Positions 16,165-25,018 of a stretch of 64,000 bases of DNA are shown here, one piece after another. Numbering within the stretch: the first letter of the stretch is position 1; every line of letters starts with the position of its first letter. Source of the stretch: Bacillota bacterium (GTDB lineage: Bacteria > Bacillota > Clostridia > Lachnospirales > Lachnospiraceae); contig JAEWIZ010000030.1 in NCBI GenBank assembly GCA_023386815.1, positions 1-64,000 of the forward strand. Direction: 5' to 3'. A program made the translations under genes and the position numbers. The notes beneath the pieces are model-generated. The model ran no database searches. It saw only the letters and a program-made list of their open reading frames with translations, and had not been told where the DNA came from.

Positions 16165-16377
16165 ATGGGATATCGAAATTTTGGACCAGATCCATTTTAC
16201 GACCCATGGCGTTACGAGAATCGCCGTGACAACTACCACCATCATCGCCGTCCATATGACGGCTATGGAAGGGATGAGATTTTTCCATGCAGAGATTGCT
16301 CTCCGCTACCACCAATAGGTCCAAGGCCTTATCCAAGAGGTCGCTCTCCATATCGTAATTATCCTCGGTATTTTTAA
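16165..16377 (+). CDS. small Tyr/Pro/Arg-rich protein, possibly spore-coat associated
   Basis: 70 residues, no recognised family. It is dominated by Tyr, Arg, Pro, Asp and Gly, with a His cluster (NYHHHRRP), a CRDC motif and a C-terminus of repeated PY/RY/RSPYRNYP pieces. There are no membrane segments or signal peptide. AAGGAG is 9 nt before the ATG, and the reading frame is clean. Composition like this is common in spore-coat and other self-associating surface proteins, and the upstream site resembles a sigma-K promoter; both are suggestive only. Confidence 0.65.
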   Translation: MGYRNFGPDPFYDPWRYENRRDNYHHHRRPYDGYGRDEIFPCRDCSPLPPIGPRPYPRGRSPYRNYPRYF

Positions 16378-16421
16378 CCGAAATTTTAATACTCCAACGT
16401 GAATGAATTATTAAAATTTAC

Positions 16422-16456
16422 TTTACTTTAACAATTTGTAGTGTTAAAATTACACT
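16422..16456 (+). promoter_or_regulatory. promoter of the YerC-like gene, with small inverted repeat
   Basis: TTTACT (16422-16427) and an extended -10 TGTTAAAAT (TAAAAT at 16445-16450) are spaced 17 bp. AGTGT (16440-16444) and ACACT (16452-16456) flank the -10 box as an inverted repeat, a possible self-operator. Confidence 0.5.
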
Positions 16457-16499
16457 GTATGAAATTTTAAATAACACAAAGATGAAAGGAGTCCTACCG

Positions 16500-16814
16500 A
16501 TGAGTAAGAACATCAAAACTACTGCTGTTGATCATTTATTTGAAGCAATTCTAAGCTTGAAAAATTCGGAGGAATGTTATACTTTTTTTGAAGATATATG
16601 CACTGTTAATGAATTGCTTTCTTTATCACAGCGCTTTGAAGTGGCCAAGATGCTTCGTAATCATAATACTTATCTTGAGATTGCGGAAAAAACAGGGGCT
16701 TCTACTGCTACAATAAGTCGTGTGAACCGGTCACTCAACTACGGTAACGACGGCTATGATATGGTATTTTCCAGGATATCCGATGAAGCTTTAGATCAGA
16801 CAAAGCCCCAATAA
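16500..16814 (+). CDS. YerC/YecD family TrpR-related regulator
   Basis: About 104 residues of the TrpR-like YerC/YecD family: an all-helical DNA-binding protein with a helix-turn-helix near residues 60-85 (YLEIAEKTGASTATISRVNR). The longest frame starts at 16482, but its ATG is part of the AAAGGAG site serving the ATG at 16500. In Bacillus yerC lies next to pcrB-pcrA-ligA; here pcrA is also close by, 1.2 kb downstream. The regulon is not characterised well enough to state a role. Confidence 0.85.
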   Translation: MSKNIKTTAVDHLFEAILSLKNSEECYTFFEDICTVNELLSLSQRFEVAKMLRNHNTYLEIAEKTGASTATISRVNRSLNYGNDGYDMVFSRISDEALDQTKPQ

Positions 16815-16870
16815 AAATTGAAAATTAATAACAATTGAAAATTTTATAAAGTTTAAAGCTTAATAAGATA

Positions 16871-16904
16871 AAAGCTCATTACAGCCTTCACTGTAATGAG
16901 CTTT
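16871..16904. terminator. convergent hairpin between the YerC-like and DUF1836 genes
   Basis: A perfect 14-bp stem (16871-16884 with 16891-16904, loop CCTTCA) whose outer pairs are AAAG/CTTT lies 57 bp after the YerC-like stop. T-runs are short on both sides, so it may serve either strand. Confidence 0.65.
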
Positions 16905-16990
16905 CCTACATTAAGTAGATCGAACCACTAATTTGCTAATATTATGCGTAACGATCAATTTATTATCAATATATTTCTGAAACAATTCCT

Positions 16991-17707
16991 CTACTTCTTT
17001 CCTTCCACTTTGCCGGAGGGCCTCTTCATAGAATCCTTACTCATCTTAGAATCCTGCTTTACATCCGCCTTTTTCACCTGCTCCTTTGTAATAACATTCG
17101 CTTTCTTAGGCTTGTTGCCCATTAAGGAGTCGTCAATCATTTTCTCAATCATATGTTTTCTCATATAGACATCAAAGCAGAGCATACTGATAAAGGAAAA
17201 GGTGGTAAGGAAATCATGGTCATCTTCCTCTGTGACATCCGCAAAAGATTCCTTTGCTTTCGTCATTTTACGAATCATATCCTTGGTGATTGCATCCGTC
17301 TGCTCTTTCTCTAAACGGAAGATCTCTTCATAAATGTCCTCCAGCTTCACACTGGAATCCTTCCCATAGTATCTCTCCGTTAGCGGATTAAAGATACTCT
17401 GAATATCATTAATTGATAATATGTTTTTAAAATAATAGATAAAAATCAGAAGGAACATATGCTCCTTCGTATATTTCTTTTTCGCAGGTGGAGGTAACAA
17501 TTCATTCTTTGTGTAGTTATTAATCATAGTCTTGGTTAGCAGCTTATCCTCACTGTAACGTTTTGAGGATTTTAAATGCTCATCCATGAAGGTCGTAACC
17601 TGATCCATATATAAATCTATGTTTGGTATATCATCCGGCATAATATATTTTACGTCCTTTAAGCTGTCAATCAAGCTCTTGATATACTCTTCTTTCGTCA
17701 TATCCAA
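16991..17707 (-). CDS. DUF1836 domain-containing protein
   Basis: About 238 residues of the DUF1836 family, common in Lachnospiraceae and of unknown function. Residues about 60-100 (LTKTMINNYTKNELLPPP, then KKYTKEHMFLLIFIYYFK) resemble the start of a MerR-type winged helix, so DNA binding is plausible. The C-terminus is Lys-rich. The longest frame starts with a GTG that is itself part of AGAGGTG; I choose the TTG at 17707, 8 nt after AGAGG, and the ATG at 17701 is an alternative. It is divergent from pcrA. Confidence 0.75.
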   Translation of the reverse strand: MDMTKEEYIKSLIDSLKDVKYIMPDDIPNIDLYMDQVTTFMDEHLKSSKRYSEDKLLTKTMINNYTKNELLPPPAKKKYTKEHMFLLIFIYYFKNILSINDIQSIFNPLTERYYGKDSSVKLEDIYEEIFRLEKEQTDAITKDMIRKMTKAKESFADVTEEDDHDFLTTFSFISMLCFDVYMRKHMIEKMIDDSLMGNKPKKANVITKEQVKKADVKQDSKMSKDSMKRPSGKVEGKK

Positions 17708-17895
17708 TATAATCACCTCTATTACATTATATAGTAATAGAAACTAGATGTCAAAGCAAAAATAATGAGATGAAAACCAATTAATTACCAACAAAACTAC
17801 ATCCGGTGATTTGTATAATCCCATCTGTTTCTTGAAAAGTTTCATAATACTCTACAGCTTCTCCTAAAGTCTGACAGTTCAAAGGAAATGCAGGA

Positions 17896-17942
17896 TTGAA
17901 TCTCCTCTATCTACATGCTATAATAACATAAACATATGTTTG
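17896..17942 (+). promoter_or_regulatory. pcrA promoter with LexA (SOS) box-like site
   Basis: TTGAAT (17896-17901) and an extended -10 TGCTATAAT (TATAAT 17919-17924) are spaced 17 bp. At the predicted start of transcription, 17929-17942 reads TAAACATATGTTTG and matches 12 of 14 positions of the Bacillus LexA box CGAACRNRYGTTYG. It contains the perfect palindrome AAACATATGTTT (17930-17941). LexA control of pcrA is inferred. Confidence 0.65.
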
Positions 17943-18036
17943 CATCTATTTGGAACAATCCTCCTATTTTCATTGGATACCTTAAGTTGTAAACTATAGA
18001 ACAAAGATTATTTTGGACAGGCAGGTACATATTGAT

Positions 18037-20364
18037 ATGAGTATTTATGATAAATTAAACCCCGAACAAAAAAGAGCGGTTCTCCATGATAAGGGACCCT
18101 TACTTATTCTCGCTGGCGCAGGCTCAGGAAAAACGAGAGTTTTAACTCACCGAATTGCTTATCTTATTGAAGAACGCGGTGTTAATCCCTGGAACATACT
18201 CGCTATTACCTTTACGAACAAGGCAGCGAAAGAAATGCGAGAGCGTGTTGATCGAATCGTCGGTTTTGGCTCTGAGGATATCTGGGTAAGTACCTTTCAT
18301 TCTACTTGTGTTCGAATCCTAAGACGCTTTGCAGATACCATCGGTTATACCCGTAGTTTTACGATCTATGACACTGATGATACTAAAACCTTAATGAGAG
18401 ACATCTGTAAATATTTAAATATCGATACGAAGAAAATGAATGAACGCAGTATCTTATCCGTTATTTCAAAGGCTAAGGATGAAATGATCTCTCCGGAAGA
18501 ATTCGAGCGAAGTTCCCAGGGTGATCTTACCAGGAGTAAATATGCAAAGGCTTATACGGAATACCAAAAGCGTCTAAAGGCCAGTAATGCTATGGATTTT
18601 GATGATCTGATCTGTAAGACAGTTGAACTCTTTCAACTGAACAAGGAAGCCCTTTCCTATTATCAGAACCGCTTTCGTTATATTATGGTGGACGAATATC
18701 AGGATACGAACACGGTTCAATTTCGCTTTATTCATCTTCTAGCTTCCGGTATTAATGAATATGGCAACAGGGATTATAACCTATGTGTTGTAGGTGACGA
18801 CGATCAATCCATCTACAAATTCCGTGGTGCTAATATATATAACATCTTAAACTTTGAGCATGCTTTTCCGAATACTAACGTAATCAAGTTGGAGCAAAAC
18901 TATCGTTCCACGAAAAATATCTTAGGTGCTGCCAATGAGGTAATCTGTAACAATCAGGGTCGTAAGGATAAATCCTTATGGACGGATAATGAAGAGGGTG
19001 AGCCGGTACATTTTACCCAGTTTGAGACAGATATTGAAGAAGCTGATGCTATCACTTCAGAGATAAGGCGAATGATTGATAACGGAGATGCAACCTATAA
19101 GGATTATGCTATTCTTTATCGTACCAATGCCCAATCCCGTCTGTTCGAAGAAAAGATGATCTTAAGAAATATCCCATATCGGTTAATTGGAGGCGTTAAC
19201 TTCTACTCCCGTAGGGAAATTAAAGATATTCTTGCTTATCTTAAGACCATAAATAATGGCTTAGATAGCCTCTCTACGAAGCGTATCATTAATGTTCCAA
19301 AGCGAGGGATTGGTCTGACTACCGTTGACCGAGTGAATGATTATGCCTTAAATCATGACATGAGCTTTTACGATGCCCTGACCCGTGCGCATTACATCCC
19401 TGGACTTGAGCGTGCTGCTTCTAAGCTGTCACCCTTTGTCAGTATAATTGAAGGCTTAAAATCCAGGATTAGTCAGCCCGGATACGTACTTAGCGGTCTG
19501 ATTGATGATATCCTGGATGCAACCGGATATCTAAAGGAGCTGGAAGCGGAAGGCGACGAAGAAGCTATGGAACGTATTAGTAATATTAACGAACTTGTGA
19601 ATAAACTAGTTTCTTATGAGGAAAATGCTCTGGAGGAACCTTCTTTGAACGGTTTCTTAGAAGAGGTTGCCTTGGTTGCAGACATTGATAATCTGGATGA
19701 GGATAATGAAAAGGTAGTATTAATGACTCTGCATAGTGCCAAAGGCTTAGAATTCCCCTATGTTTATCTATGCGGTATGGAGGAAGGAATCTTTCCCGGC
19801 TACATGTCCATTCATGCAGATAATCCAAATGAAGAAATTGAAGAAGAACGCCGCTTATGCTATGTAGGAATTACAAGAGCTATGAAACAGCTCTCCTTAT
19901 CTGCGGCAAAGCAGCGTATGCTACGAGGCGAATTCCAATATAATAGACCCTCCCGTTTTATCCACGAGATACCCCGTTATTTGCTTAAAATGAACCTGGC
20001 TGAGCCCCGCAGATTAGGACTGGGCAGGAAAAGTGATGAGTCCTCCTCAGGCAACGTGTTCCGTTTCTCAGATGAGTCAGCTTTGAATGATACCATTTTT
20101 GATAAGCAACAAAAAGGGGGCTACCAGCAGCCTCAAGCGACTTATAAGCCTTATACCACCCCTGCGGTAAAGCAATTTGAAGGAAAGCAAATGGGCACCT
20201 TAAACTATGAGGTAGGTGATACTGTGAAACATATTAAATTCGGTGTAGGTCTTGTAACAAACATCACCAAGGGCGGTAAGGATTATGAAGTTACTGTAGA
20301 TTTCCCTAATTTTGGTATCAAAAAATTACTCTCTTCCTTTGCAAATTTAACAAAAATTGATTAA
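18037..20364 (+). CDS. pcrA: ATP-dependent DNA helicase PcrA/UvrD
   Basis: About 775 residues, superfamily 1A 3'-5' helicase for repair and for displacing RecA or stalled polymerases. All motifs are present: LNPEQKRAV (Q motif), GAGSGKT (Walker A), TFTNKAAKEM (Ia), VDEYQDTN (Walker B), GDDDQSIYKFRGA (III), YRS (IV), LMTLHSAKGLEF (V) and a Tyr-containing VGITRA (VI). The C-terminus has the PcrA-type beta domain (VGDTVKHIKFGVGLV). The longest frame begins at a TTG (18013) without a ribosome site; the ATG at 18037 gives the family-typical MSIYDKLNPEQ start. An SOS-like operator overlaps its promoter. Confidence 0.95.
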   Translation: MSIYDKLNPEQKRAVLHDKGPLLILAGAGSGKTRVLTHRIAYLIEERGVNPWNILAITFTNKAAKEMRERVDRIVGFGSEDIWVSTFHSTCVRILRRFADTIGYTRSFTIYDTDDTKTLMRDICKYLNIDTKKMNERSILSVISKAKDEMISPEEFERSSQGDLTRSKYAKAYTEYQKRLKASNAMDFDDLICKTVELFQLNKEALSYYQNRFRYIMVDEYQDTNTVQFRFIHLLASGINEYGNRDYNLCVVGDDDQSIYKFRGANIYNILNFEHAFPNTNVIKLEQNYRSTKNILGAANEVICNNQGRKDKSLWTDNEEGEPVHFTQFETDIEEADAITSEIRRMIDNGDATYKDYAILYRTNAQSRLFEEKMILRNIPYRLIGGVNFYSRREIKDILAYLKTINNGLDSLSTKRIINVPKRGIGLTTVDRVNDYALNHDMSFYDALTRAHYIPGLERAASKLSPFVSIIEGLKSRISQPGYVLSGLIDDILDATGYLKELEAEGDEEAMERISNINELVNKLVSYEENALEEPSLNGFLEEVALVADIDNLDEDNEKVVLMTLHSAKGLEFPYVYLCGMEEGIFPGYMSIHADNPNEEIEEERRLCYVGITRAMKQLSLSAAKQRMLRGEFQYNRPSRFIHEIPRYLLKMNLAEPRRLGLGRKSDESSSGNVFRFSDESALNDTIFDKQQKGGYQQPQATYKPYTTPAVKQFEGKQMGTLNYEVGDTVKHIKFGVGLVTNITKGGKDYEVTVDFPNFGIKKLLSSFANLTKID

Positions 20365-20445
20365 AAAATATACAATTAAGTGCTTAATCTTCGAATATTT
20401 TGTAACTTTATTTGAAATAATATAGTAAAGCAGTCCATTATATGG

Positions 20446-20451
20446 TATACT
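20446..20451 (+). promoter_or_regulatory. extended -10 box before the small membrane protein
   Basis: TGGTATACT (TATACT at 20446-20451) is an extended -10 element 70 bp before the ATG at 20522; no good -35 box is visible. Confidence 0.35.
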
Positions 20452-20521
20452 ATAGTTACTATTAATTAAGGGCTACAACAGTTTTATTTACTTGTTATCA
20501 TAAAAGAAGGGAAGTGTTTTC

Positions 20522-20797
20522 ATGGGAAATAAAATTGATGATCTTATTTGCGCAATTAGATCAGGCGAATTGGTTCACAGAAAAGATCCTGGCGAAAAAG
20601 CAAGGAAAGTTGTTGTCTGTTTATTGGCAATTCTCGGTGCTGTAGCTGCTATGGCTGCTATTGCATATGCCGTTTATAGGTACATGAATCCAGATTATTT
20701 AGAAGATTTTGATGATGATTTCGATGACTATGAGGACGATGAGGATACAGAAGAGACAGCCGAGGAAGATACCTCTGCCGGCACTTCCGAACAATAA
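20522..20797 (+). CDS. small single-pass membrane protein with acidic tail
   Basis: 91 residues, family not recognised. A basic N-terminal segment (to about 29) precedes one membrane helix (about 30-50, VVVCLLAILGAVAAMAAIAYAV). After YRYMNP the last 35 residues are almost all Asp, Glu, Thr and Ser (EDFDDDFDDYEDDEDTEE). The positive-inside rule puts the basic part in the cytoplasm and the acidic tail outside. It has its own promoter and terminator, so it is a single-gene unit. Similar small proteins occur in Lachnospiraceae without known function. Confidence 0.7.
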   Translation: MGNKIDDLICAIRSGELVHRKDPGEKARKVVVCLLAILGAVAAMAAIAYAVYRYMNPDYLEDFDDDFDDYEDDEDTEETAEEDTSAGTSEQ

Positions 20798-20806
20798 TTA
20801 AAATGC

Positions 20807-20840
20807 AAAACAGCTGCCATTCTTGGCAGCTGTTTTTATG
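20807..20840 (+). terminator. intrinsic terminator, possibly bidirectional
   Basis: A perfect 13-bp stem (20807-20819 with 20824-20836, loop TTCT) has AAAA at its left base and TTTT continuing to TTTTT at its right. It follows the small membrane protein gene and could also end leftward htrA transcripts. Confidence 0.85.
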
Positions 20841-20976
20841 TTATAATTCTTAATACTTCACTTCTTAATTCCGCTTTTTAATTCATTACTTCTTCTTTCT
20901 TTTTATCCATCACTAATTCTTTATCTTCATTCTTTACTTTTGAATCTTTATTTTTAATCCATTACTTATTTTGACC

Positions 20977-22368
20977 TTAGTTCTTCTTGGCTAAAGTTAT
21001 TTTTAAGGTTTTCTCTACATACTGGCCATTTTCCTTCACCTGGATAATCAGGCTAATCTCCTGGCCAGCCTTTTTATAACTCAGAGCACTAACCAAATCA
21101 TCAATTGTCTCAATCGTTGAGCTATCAAGTCCTGTAATAATATCTCCTTGCTTTAAGCCTGCTGCTGCAGCCGGTGAATCACTAATGATATCATTGACAT
21201 ATACACCGATAGGCATATTAAAGCGTTGGGAATAAGCTTGTGTCACTTCCTGAGCGGTAGATGCATCGATTCCTAAAAAGCCCTGATCGCCGGTAGCTAC
21301 CACTTCACGGTTCATTAAATCATTGATAATTGGAATTGCTTTGGAGATTGGGATTGCATATCCCATTCCTTCTACTTCCTCTGATGCATATTTTACAGAG
21401 TTGATACCAATGACCTGACCTGCTGCATTTAATAAAGCACCGCCGCTGTTACCAGGATTAATGGCTGCATCCGTCTGTAAAAGGGTCATCGACTGATTAT
21501 CAATTGTTACTTCTCTGTCTACAGCACTAATATAACCTACGGTCACGGACTGTCCATAACCAAGAGCATTACCAATAGCAATCGCCATTGCACCAGCTTT
21601 AACATCCTCTGATTTACCAAGGGTGGCAATTTTAATTGCTGAAGCTGTATCCTTAGATATGTCATTCATATTAACTGTTACTACTGCCAAATCAGAATTT
21701 GCATCTGTTCCTTTTATTGTTCCTGTTGCAGTTTTATCATCAACAAATACAATCTGAACATCAGTAGCACCTTGAATTACGTGATTGTTGGTTGCAATGT
21801 ATAAGGTGGAGTCGTCCTGTCCGATGATGATTCCAGAACCGCTACCCTGGGACTCTTGGCTATAAGCTCTTCCAAAAAAGTCATAGCTTGTATTTGTGAC
21901 TGTGGAGTTAATCGCTACGATGGATGGCATAACATTTGCTACCACATCTGAAACATCTGCTACCACCCCATCTGTGGAGGTAGTTTCCACTATGGCACCC
22001 GGTTTATCCGTTGCCTCAGTCACTGTTGCCTGCAGATTTGTATTACTTGTATTATTATTGTTGTCATTATCTAAATTAGTTAACGCATAATAGCCTTGGA
22101 AGGTTCCTCCGGCAATCAGACCAAATGCCATCGCTGCTGCAACTAATTTTACAAATCCAGTTACTTTTCTCTTTTTTGGAGGCTTCTTTTCCTCTGCTAC
22201 TCCGGTAGTTGCAGTTGAGGAATATAAATTATCAAAGGAACTATAGCCTTGATAGGAATTACTGTTTTCTGTGCTGCTTACATTACTGATATCTGTAGTG
22301 TTATCCTTATTTGGATCACTATTTCCATCTTGATATCCATCTGGTTGATTAAAGAATTCGTCGTTCAT
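20977..22368 (-). CDS. htrA: HtrA/DegP-type membrane serine protease
   Basis: 463 residues. A low-complexity cytoplasmic N-terminus (Asn/Asp/Ser rich, about 1-70) is followed by one membrane anchor (about 72-95), a trypsin-like S1C protease domain and a C-terminal PDZ domain (about 365-455, GLKQGDIITGLDSSTIE). The catalytic triad is visible as H196 (IATNNHVIQG), D226 (SDLAVV) and S308 (NPGNSGGAL). HtrA degrades misfolded proteins at the outer face of the membrane. AAAGGAG precedes the ATG. It is monocistronic; Gram-positive homologues often belong to CssRS or CiaR stress regulons, but no such site is visible here. Confidence 0.93.
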   Translation of the reverse strand: MNDEFFNQPDGYQDGNSDPNKDNTTDISNVSSTENSNSYQGYSSFDNLYSSTATTGVAEEKKPPKKRKVTGFVKLVAAAMAFGLIAGGTFQGYYALTNLDNDNNNNTSNTNLQATVTEATDKPGAIVETTSTDGVVADVSDVVANVMPSIVAINSTVTNTSYDFFGRAYSQESQGSGSGIIIGQDDSTLYIATNNHVIQGATDVQIVFVDDKTATGTIKGTDANSDLAVVTVNMNDISKDTASAIKIATLGKSEDVKAGAMAIAIGNALGYGQSVTVGYISAVDREVTIDNQSMTLLQTDAAINPGNSGGALLNAAGQVIGINSVKYASEEVEGMGYAIPISKAIPIINDLMNREVVATGDQGFLGIDASTAQEVTQAYSQRFNMPIGVYVNDIISDSPAAAAGLKQGDIITGLDSSTIETIDDLVSALSYKKAGQEISLIIQVKENGQYVEKTLKITLAKKN

Positions 22369-22510
22369 AAAAATGCTCCTTTCAAAATGTTATCTAATTT
22401 TGTTCGATCAGGTATGATCCTGTTGTCTCCTTTTGATAAGAACAGTTTAACAACAAATTATGTTTACTTTGTGTTCTATTTTTGAAAAAAATATGAAGAA
22501 AAAGAACATT

Positions 22511-23647
22511 TTATCGAACAGGAATGTAACATCCCAGTATTTTCATTTCGATTGCCTCTTCATTTATACAGTGTAAAGCATTTTTTACTGCAGGGGAATC
22601 AAGTCCTCCCTCAATATCCACAAAGAAACGGTAAGCAAAAGCTTTCCCCGTAATTGGTCTTGATTCGATCTTAGTCATATTGATATTATTATAAATAAAA
22701 TGGCTAAGCATGTGATACAGGGAACCGCTTTTGTGGGGTAGTTCAAAACAGATGCTAGTGCGATCTGCACCCTTTACATATATTTTTTTATTGGAAATGA
22801 TAATAAATCTAGTTGTGTTCGTATCCTCATTTTGAATCGACGCCTGTAGTAATTGGAGTCCAAACATCTCACCAGCTCTCCTGCTTGCAATTGCAGCTTT
22901 TGTCAGATCATTTTCTTCTAAGATAAATTTAGCTGATCCTGAAGTGCTACCGCCATCCAGTTTTTTAATGTTTGGATATTTATCTAAAAATTCAGAGCAT
23001 TGCTGCAGCGGTTGAATATGTGAATAGATTCGAGCAATATTGCACAGCTTTGCTCCAGGCAGCCCCCAGAGATTATGATCAATTTTTACCATATGTTCGC
23101 CAATAATAACATTATCAAACTCTGCCAGCAGATCATAAATGTCAGATATAGTCCCTGTAGAGGAATTTTCAATTGGAAGTACTCCGTAGTCTGCTTTTCC
23201 TTCCTTAATCGCCTGCATTACCTCTTTAAAGGTGCTCATAGCAATACCATTAACTCCGGAATTAAAATATTCCATCATTGCCTGTTCCGTATAGGAACCA
23301 CGTTCTCCAAAGAAGGCTACTTTCGTATTATGATAAATCGCTAAGTCATCCACCGCTACTAAACCAAGCCCCTCCATATTATCCAGTAATGTATATTGAA
23401 GTCTACGGCTTAAGGACATAATTTGCTTGAACAAATCAGAAATTGCCTTTTGATTAAACTCGCTATCCGTTAATGCGCTTAAGGCAGCTAACTTCTCTTC
23501 TTCTCTTGCAGCATCAAAGATTGGTTTCCCAACACTTCTTTTATAGGCAGCAATATCAACTGCTAACTTCATGCGCTCCTCAATTAATTCTACAATCTTA
23601 CGATCAACTTCATCAATTTTTCCACGACTCTCAAGTAAATCAATCAT
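22511..23647 (-). CDS. pheA: bifunctional chorismate mutase/prephenate dehydratase
   Basis: 378 residues. Residues 1-85 are an AroQ-type chorismate mutase (RGKIDEVDRKIVELIEERM). Residues about 108-285 are prephenate dehydratase (VAFFGERGSYTEQA, then LPIENSSTGTISDIYDLL and the TRF motif in EDTNTTRFIII). Residues about 295-378 form an ACT regulatory domain with the phenylalanine-binding ESRP motif (KIESRPITGKAF). It converts chorismate to phenylpyruvate, with likely feedback inhibition by phenylalanine. GAGGAAAT precedes the ATG. No T-box or other leader element is evident upstream. Confidence 0.95.
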   Translation of the reverse strand: MIDLLESRGKIDEVDRKIVELIEERMKLAVDIAAYKRSVGKPIFDAAREEEKLAALSALTDSEFNQKAISDLFKQIMSLSRRLQYTLLDNMEGLGLVAVDDLAIYHNTKVAFFGERGSYTEQAMMEYFNSGVNGIAMSTFKEVMQAIKEGKADYGVLPIENSSTGTISDIYDLLAEFDNVIIGEHMVKIDHNLWGLPGAKLCNIARIYSHIQPLQQCSEFLDKYPNIKKLDGGSTSGSAKFILEENDLTKAAIASRRAGEMFGLQLLQASIQNEDTNTTRFIIISNKKIYVKGADRTSICFELPHKSGSLYHMLSHFIYNNINMTKIESRPITGKAFAYRFFVDIEGGLDSPAVKNALHCINEEAIEMKILGCYIPVR

Positions 23648-23869
23648 CTATTTCCTCCATTCGTCCTCTAAAGCAGGAACTACAGTATTAGTAAAGCTGA
23701 TGTTTGTAACTTACCCCTATTCAATTTCTCCTTACAAATATCAGCAGATCTTTCTACGAATCTTGCATTATTATACTATTTAAGTATCTTTTATTCAACT
23801 AGAAACATCAATAGGATGAAGTACTTTTACATTCACTTGGTTGTAGAAATATTAGTCTTCTTGTCCTTA

Positions 23870-23898
23870 TTGCATAATCTTGTTGACCGAGATATAAT
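23870..23898 (+). promoter_or_regulatory. promoter of the DUF5050-like gene
   Basis: TTGCAT (23870-23875) and TATAAT (23893-23898) are separated by exactly 17 bp, about 60 bp before the ATG at 23960. The remainder of the 310-bp divergent gap from pheA shows nothing else. Confidence 0.6.
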
Positions 23899-23959
23899 GA
23901 AATAGATCGAATTAGGTAAAAATTAAAAACATAGAATATCATTCCTGGAGGTATGACAC

Positions 23960-25018
23960 ATGGCAAAGCTCATCACGAGGGTAATATTGACCCTTACTAT
24001 TCTCACTGTCGTTGCGGCAGCAGGTATTTATTATTATAACCTGGATCGCACCTATTATAATTCGGACGATGAGATTGGCAATACTGCGGGAAACATCTAT
24101 AATGGAGGTCTCTTCTGCCAACAGGACGATATGATTTATTTTAGTAATATCAATGCGGGCGGAAAGCTTTTTGTTACCACTGATACCCTAAGCAGCTTCC
24201 AACAAGTAAGTAGGGACAAAGCGGTTTATATTAATGCTGATGATGATTATATCTATTATATTCAGTCCAGCAGCACCAAGGAGAATACAAAGAACAATCT
24301 GATGAATTACTATAATACAGGTGCATATCGTATTAATCATAATGGTACTAATTTAATGGCCTTTACTGCCGATCCTAGCGCCTACCTTACCTTAAAGGGT
24401 AATTATGTGTACCTACAAAAATATAATGTTGATTATGGCTTATGTTTATATCGATATAAGATAGACAACACAGAAGAACGTTTGCTGTTTAAGGATGCTG
24501 TCATTCCTACAAAAGCGGAAGGTGATCACCTTTACTTCTCCGGCAATTCAAAAGCTTTGAATATTCATTCCATGGATTTGAGGAGCTATACCTCACATCC
24601 AATGCTTGAGGGCTCTTATTTATATCCAATCTTCTTTGAGAATTATATTTACTATATTGATACGAACGATAATAATCATCTCTATCGTATGAACCAGGAT
24701 GGCTCAGAGCCGACAAAACTGGTGAGCCAACACTGTTCCACCTATAATATTACAAGCAGCGGAAAATACCTTTACTATCAGGTAGATAATAAGAAAACAA
24801 AGGGTATCCACCGACTGAATCTTGCTACCATGAAGGACGAACTTATGTTATCCGGGGAATATCAGCAAATTAATGTTACTAAGGAATATGTTTTCTTTCA
24901 GGATATAGAAGGAGCAAATACCTACTATGCTATTGCAGACGGTGATGCACTCGTTAATCACTTCCAGGCTCCTGCATCTGCAGCCACCCTTTCACCAACT
25001 CCTGCTCCGTCTAATTAA
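23960..25018 (+). CDS. membrane-anchored beta-propeller-like protein (DUF5050-like)
   Basis: 352 residues. An uncleaved signal or anchor covers residues about 5-25 (VILTLTILTVVAAAGIYYY). The extracellular part has repeated short strands of the form DDMIYFSN, DDYIYYIQ, GNYVYLQ, GDHLYFSG, ENYIYYIDTNDNNHLYRMN and GKYLYYQV, the DUF5050 pattern thought to fold as a beta-propeller. The C-terminus is a Pro/Ala/Ser tail. No catalytic residues can be named, so it probably binds ligand or protein at the surface. It converges with folC, overlapping its 3' end by 8 bp. GGAGG precedes the ATG. Confidence 0.75.
   Translation: MAKLITRVILTLTILTVVAAAGIYYYNLDRTYYNSDDEIGNTAGNIYNGGLFCQQDDMIYFSNINAGGKLFVTTDTLSSFQQVSRDKAVYINADDDYIYYIQSSSTKENTKNNLMNYYNTGAYRINHNGTNLMAFTADPSAYLTLKGNYVYLQKYNVDYGLCLYRYKIDNTEERLLFKDAVIPTKAEGDHLYFSGNSKALNIHSMDLRSYTSHPMLEGSYLYPIFFENYIYYIDTNDNNHLYRMNQDGSEPTKLVSQHCSTYNITSSGKYLYYQVDNKKTKGIHRLNLATMKDELMLSGEYQQINVTKEYVFFQDIEGANTYYAIADGDALVNHFQAPASAATLSPTPAPSN

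Noticed and set aside
23648..23960. T-box or other leader before pheA
   Set aside because: The conserved T-box core (AGGGTGGNACCGCG) and a terminator are not there.
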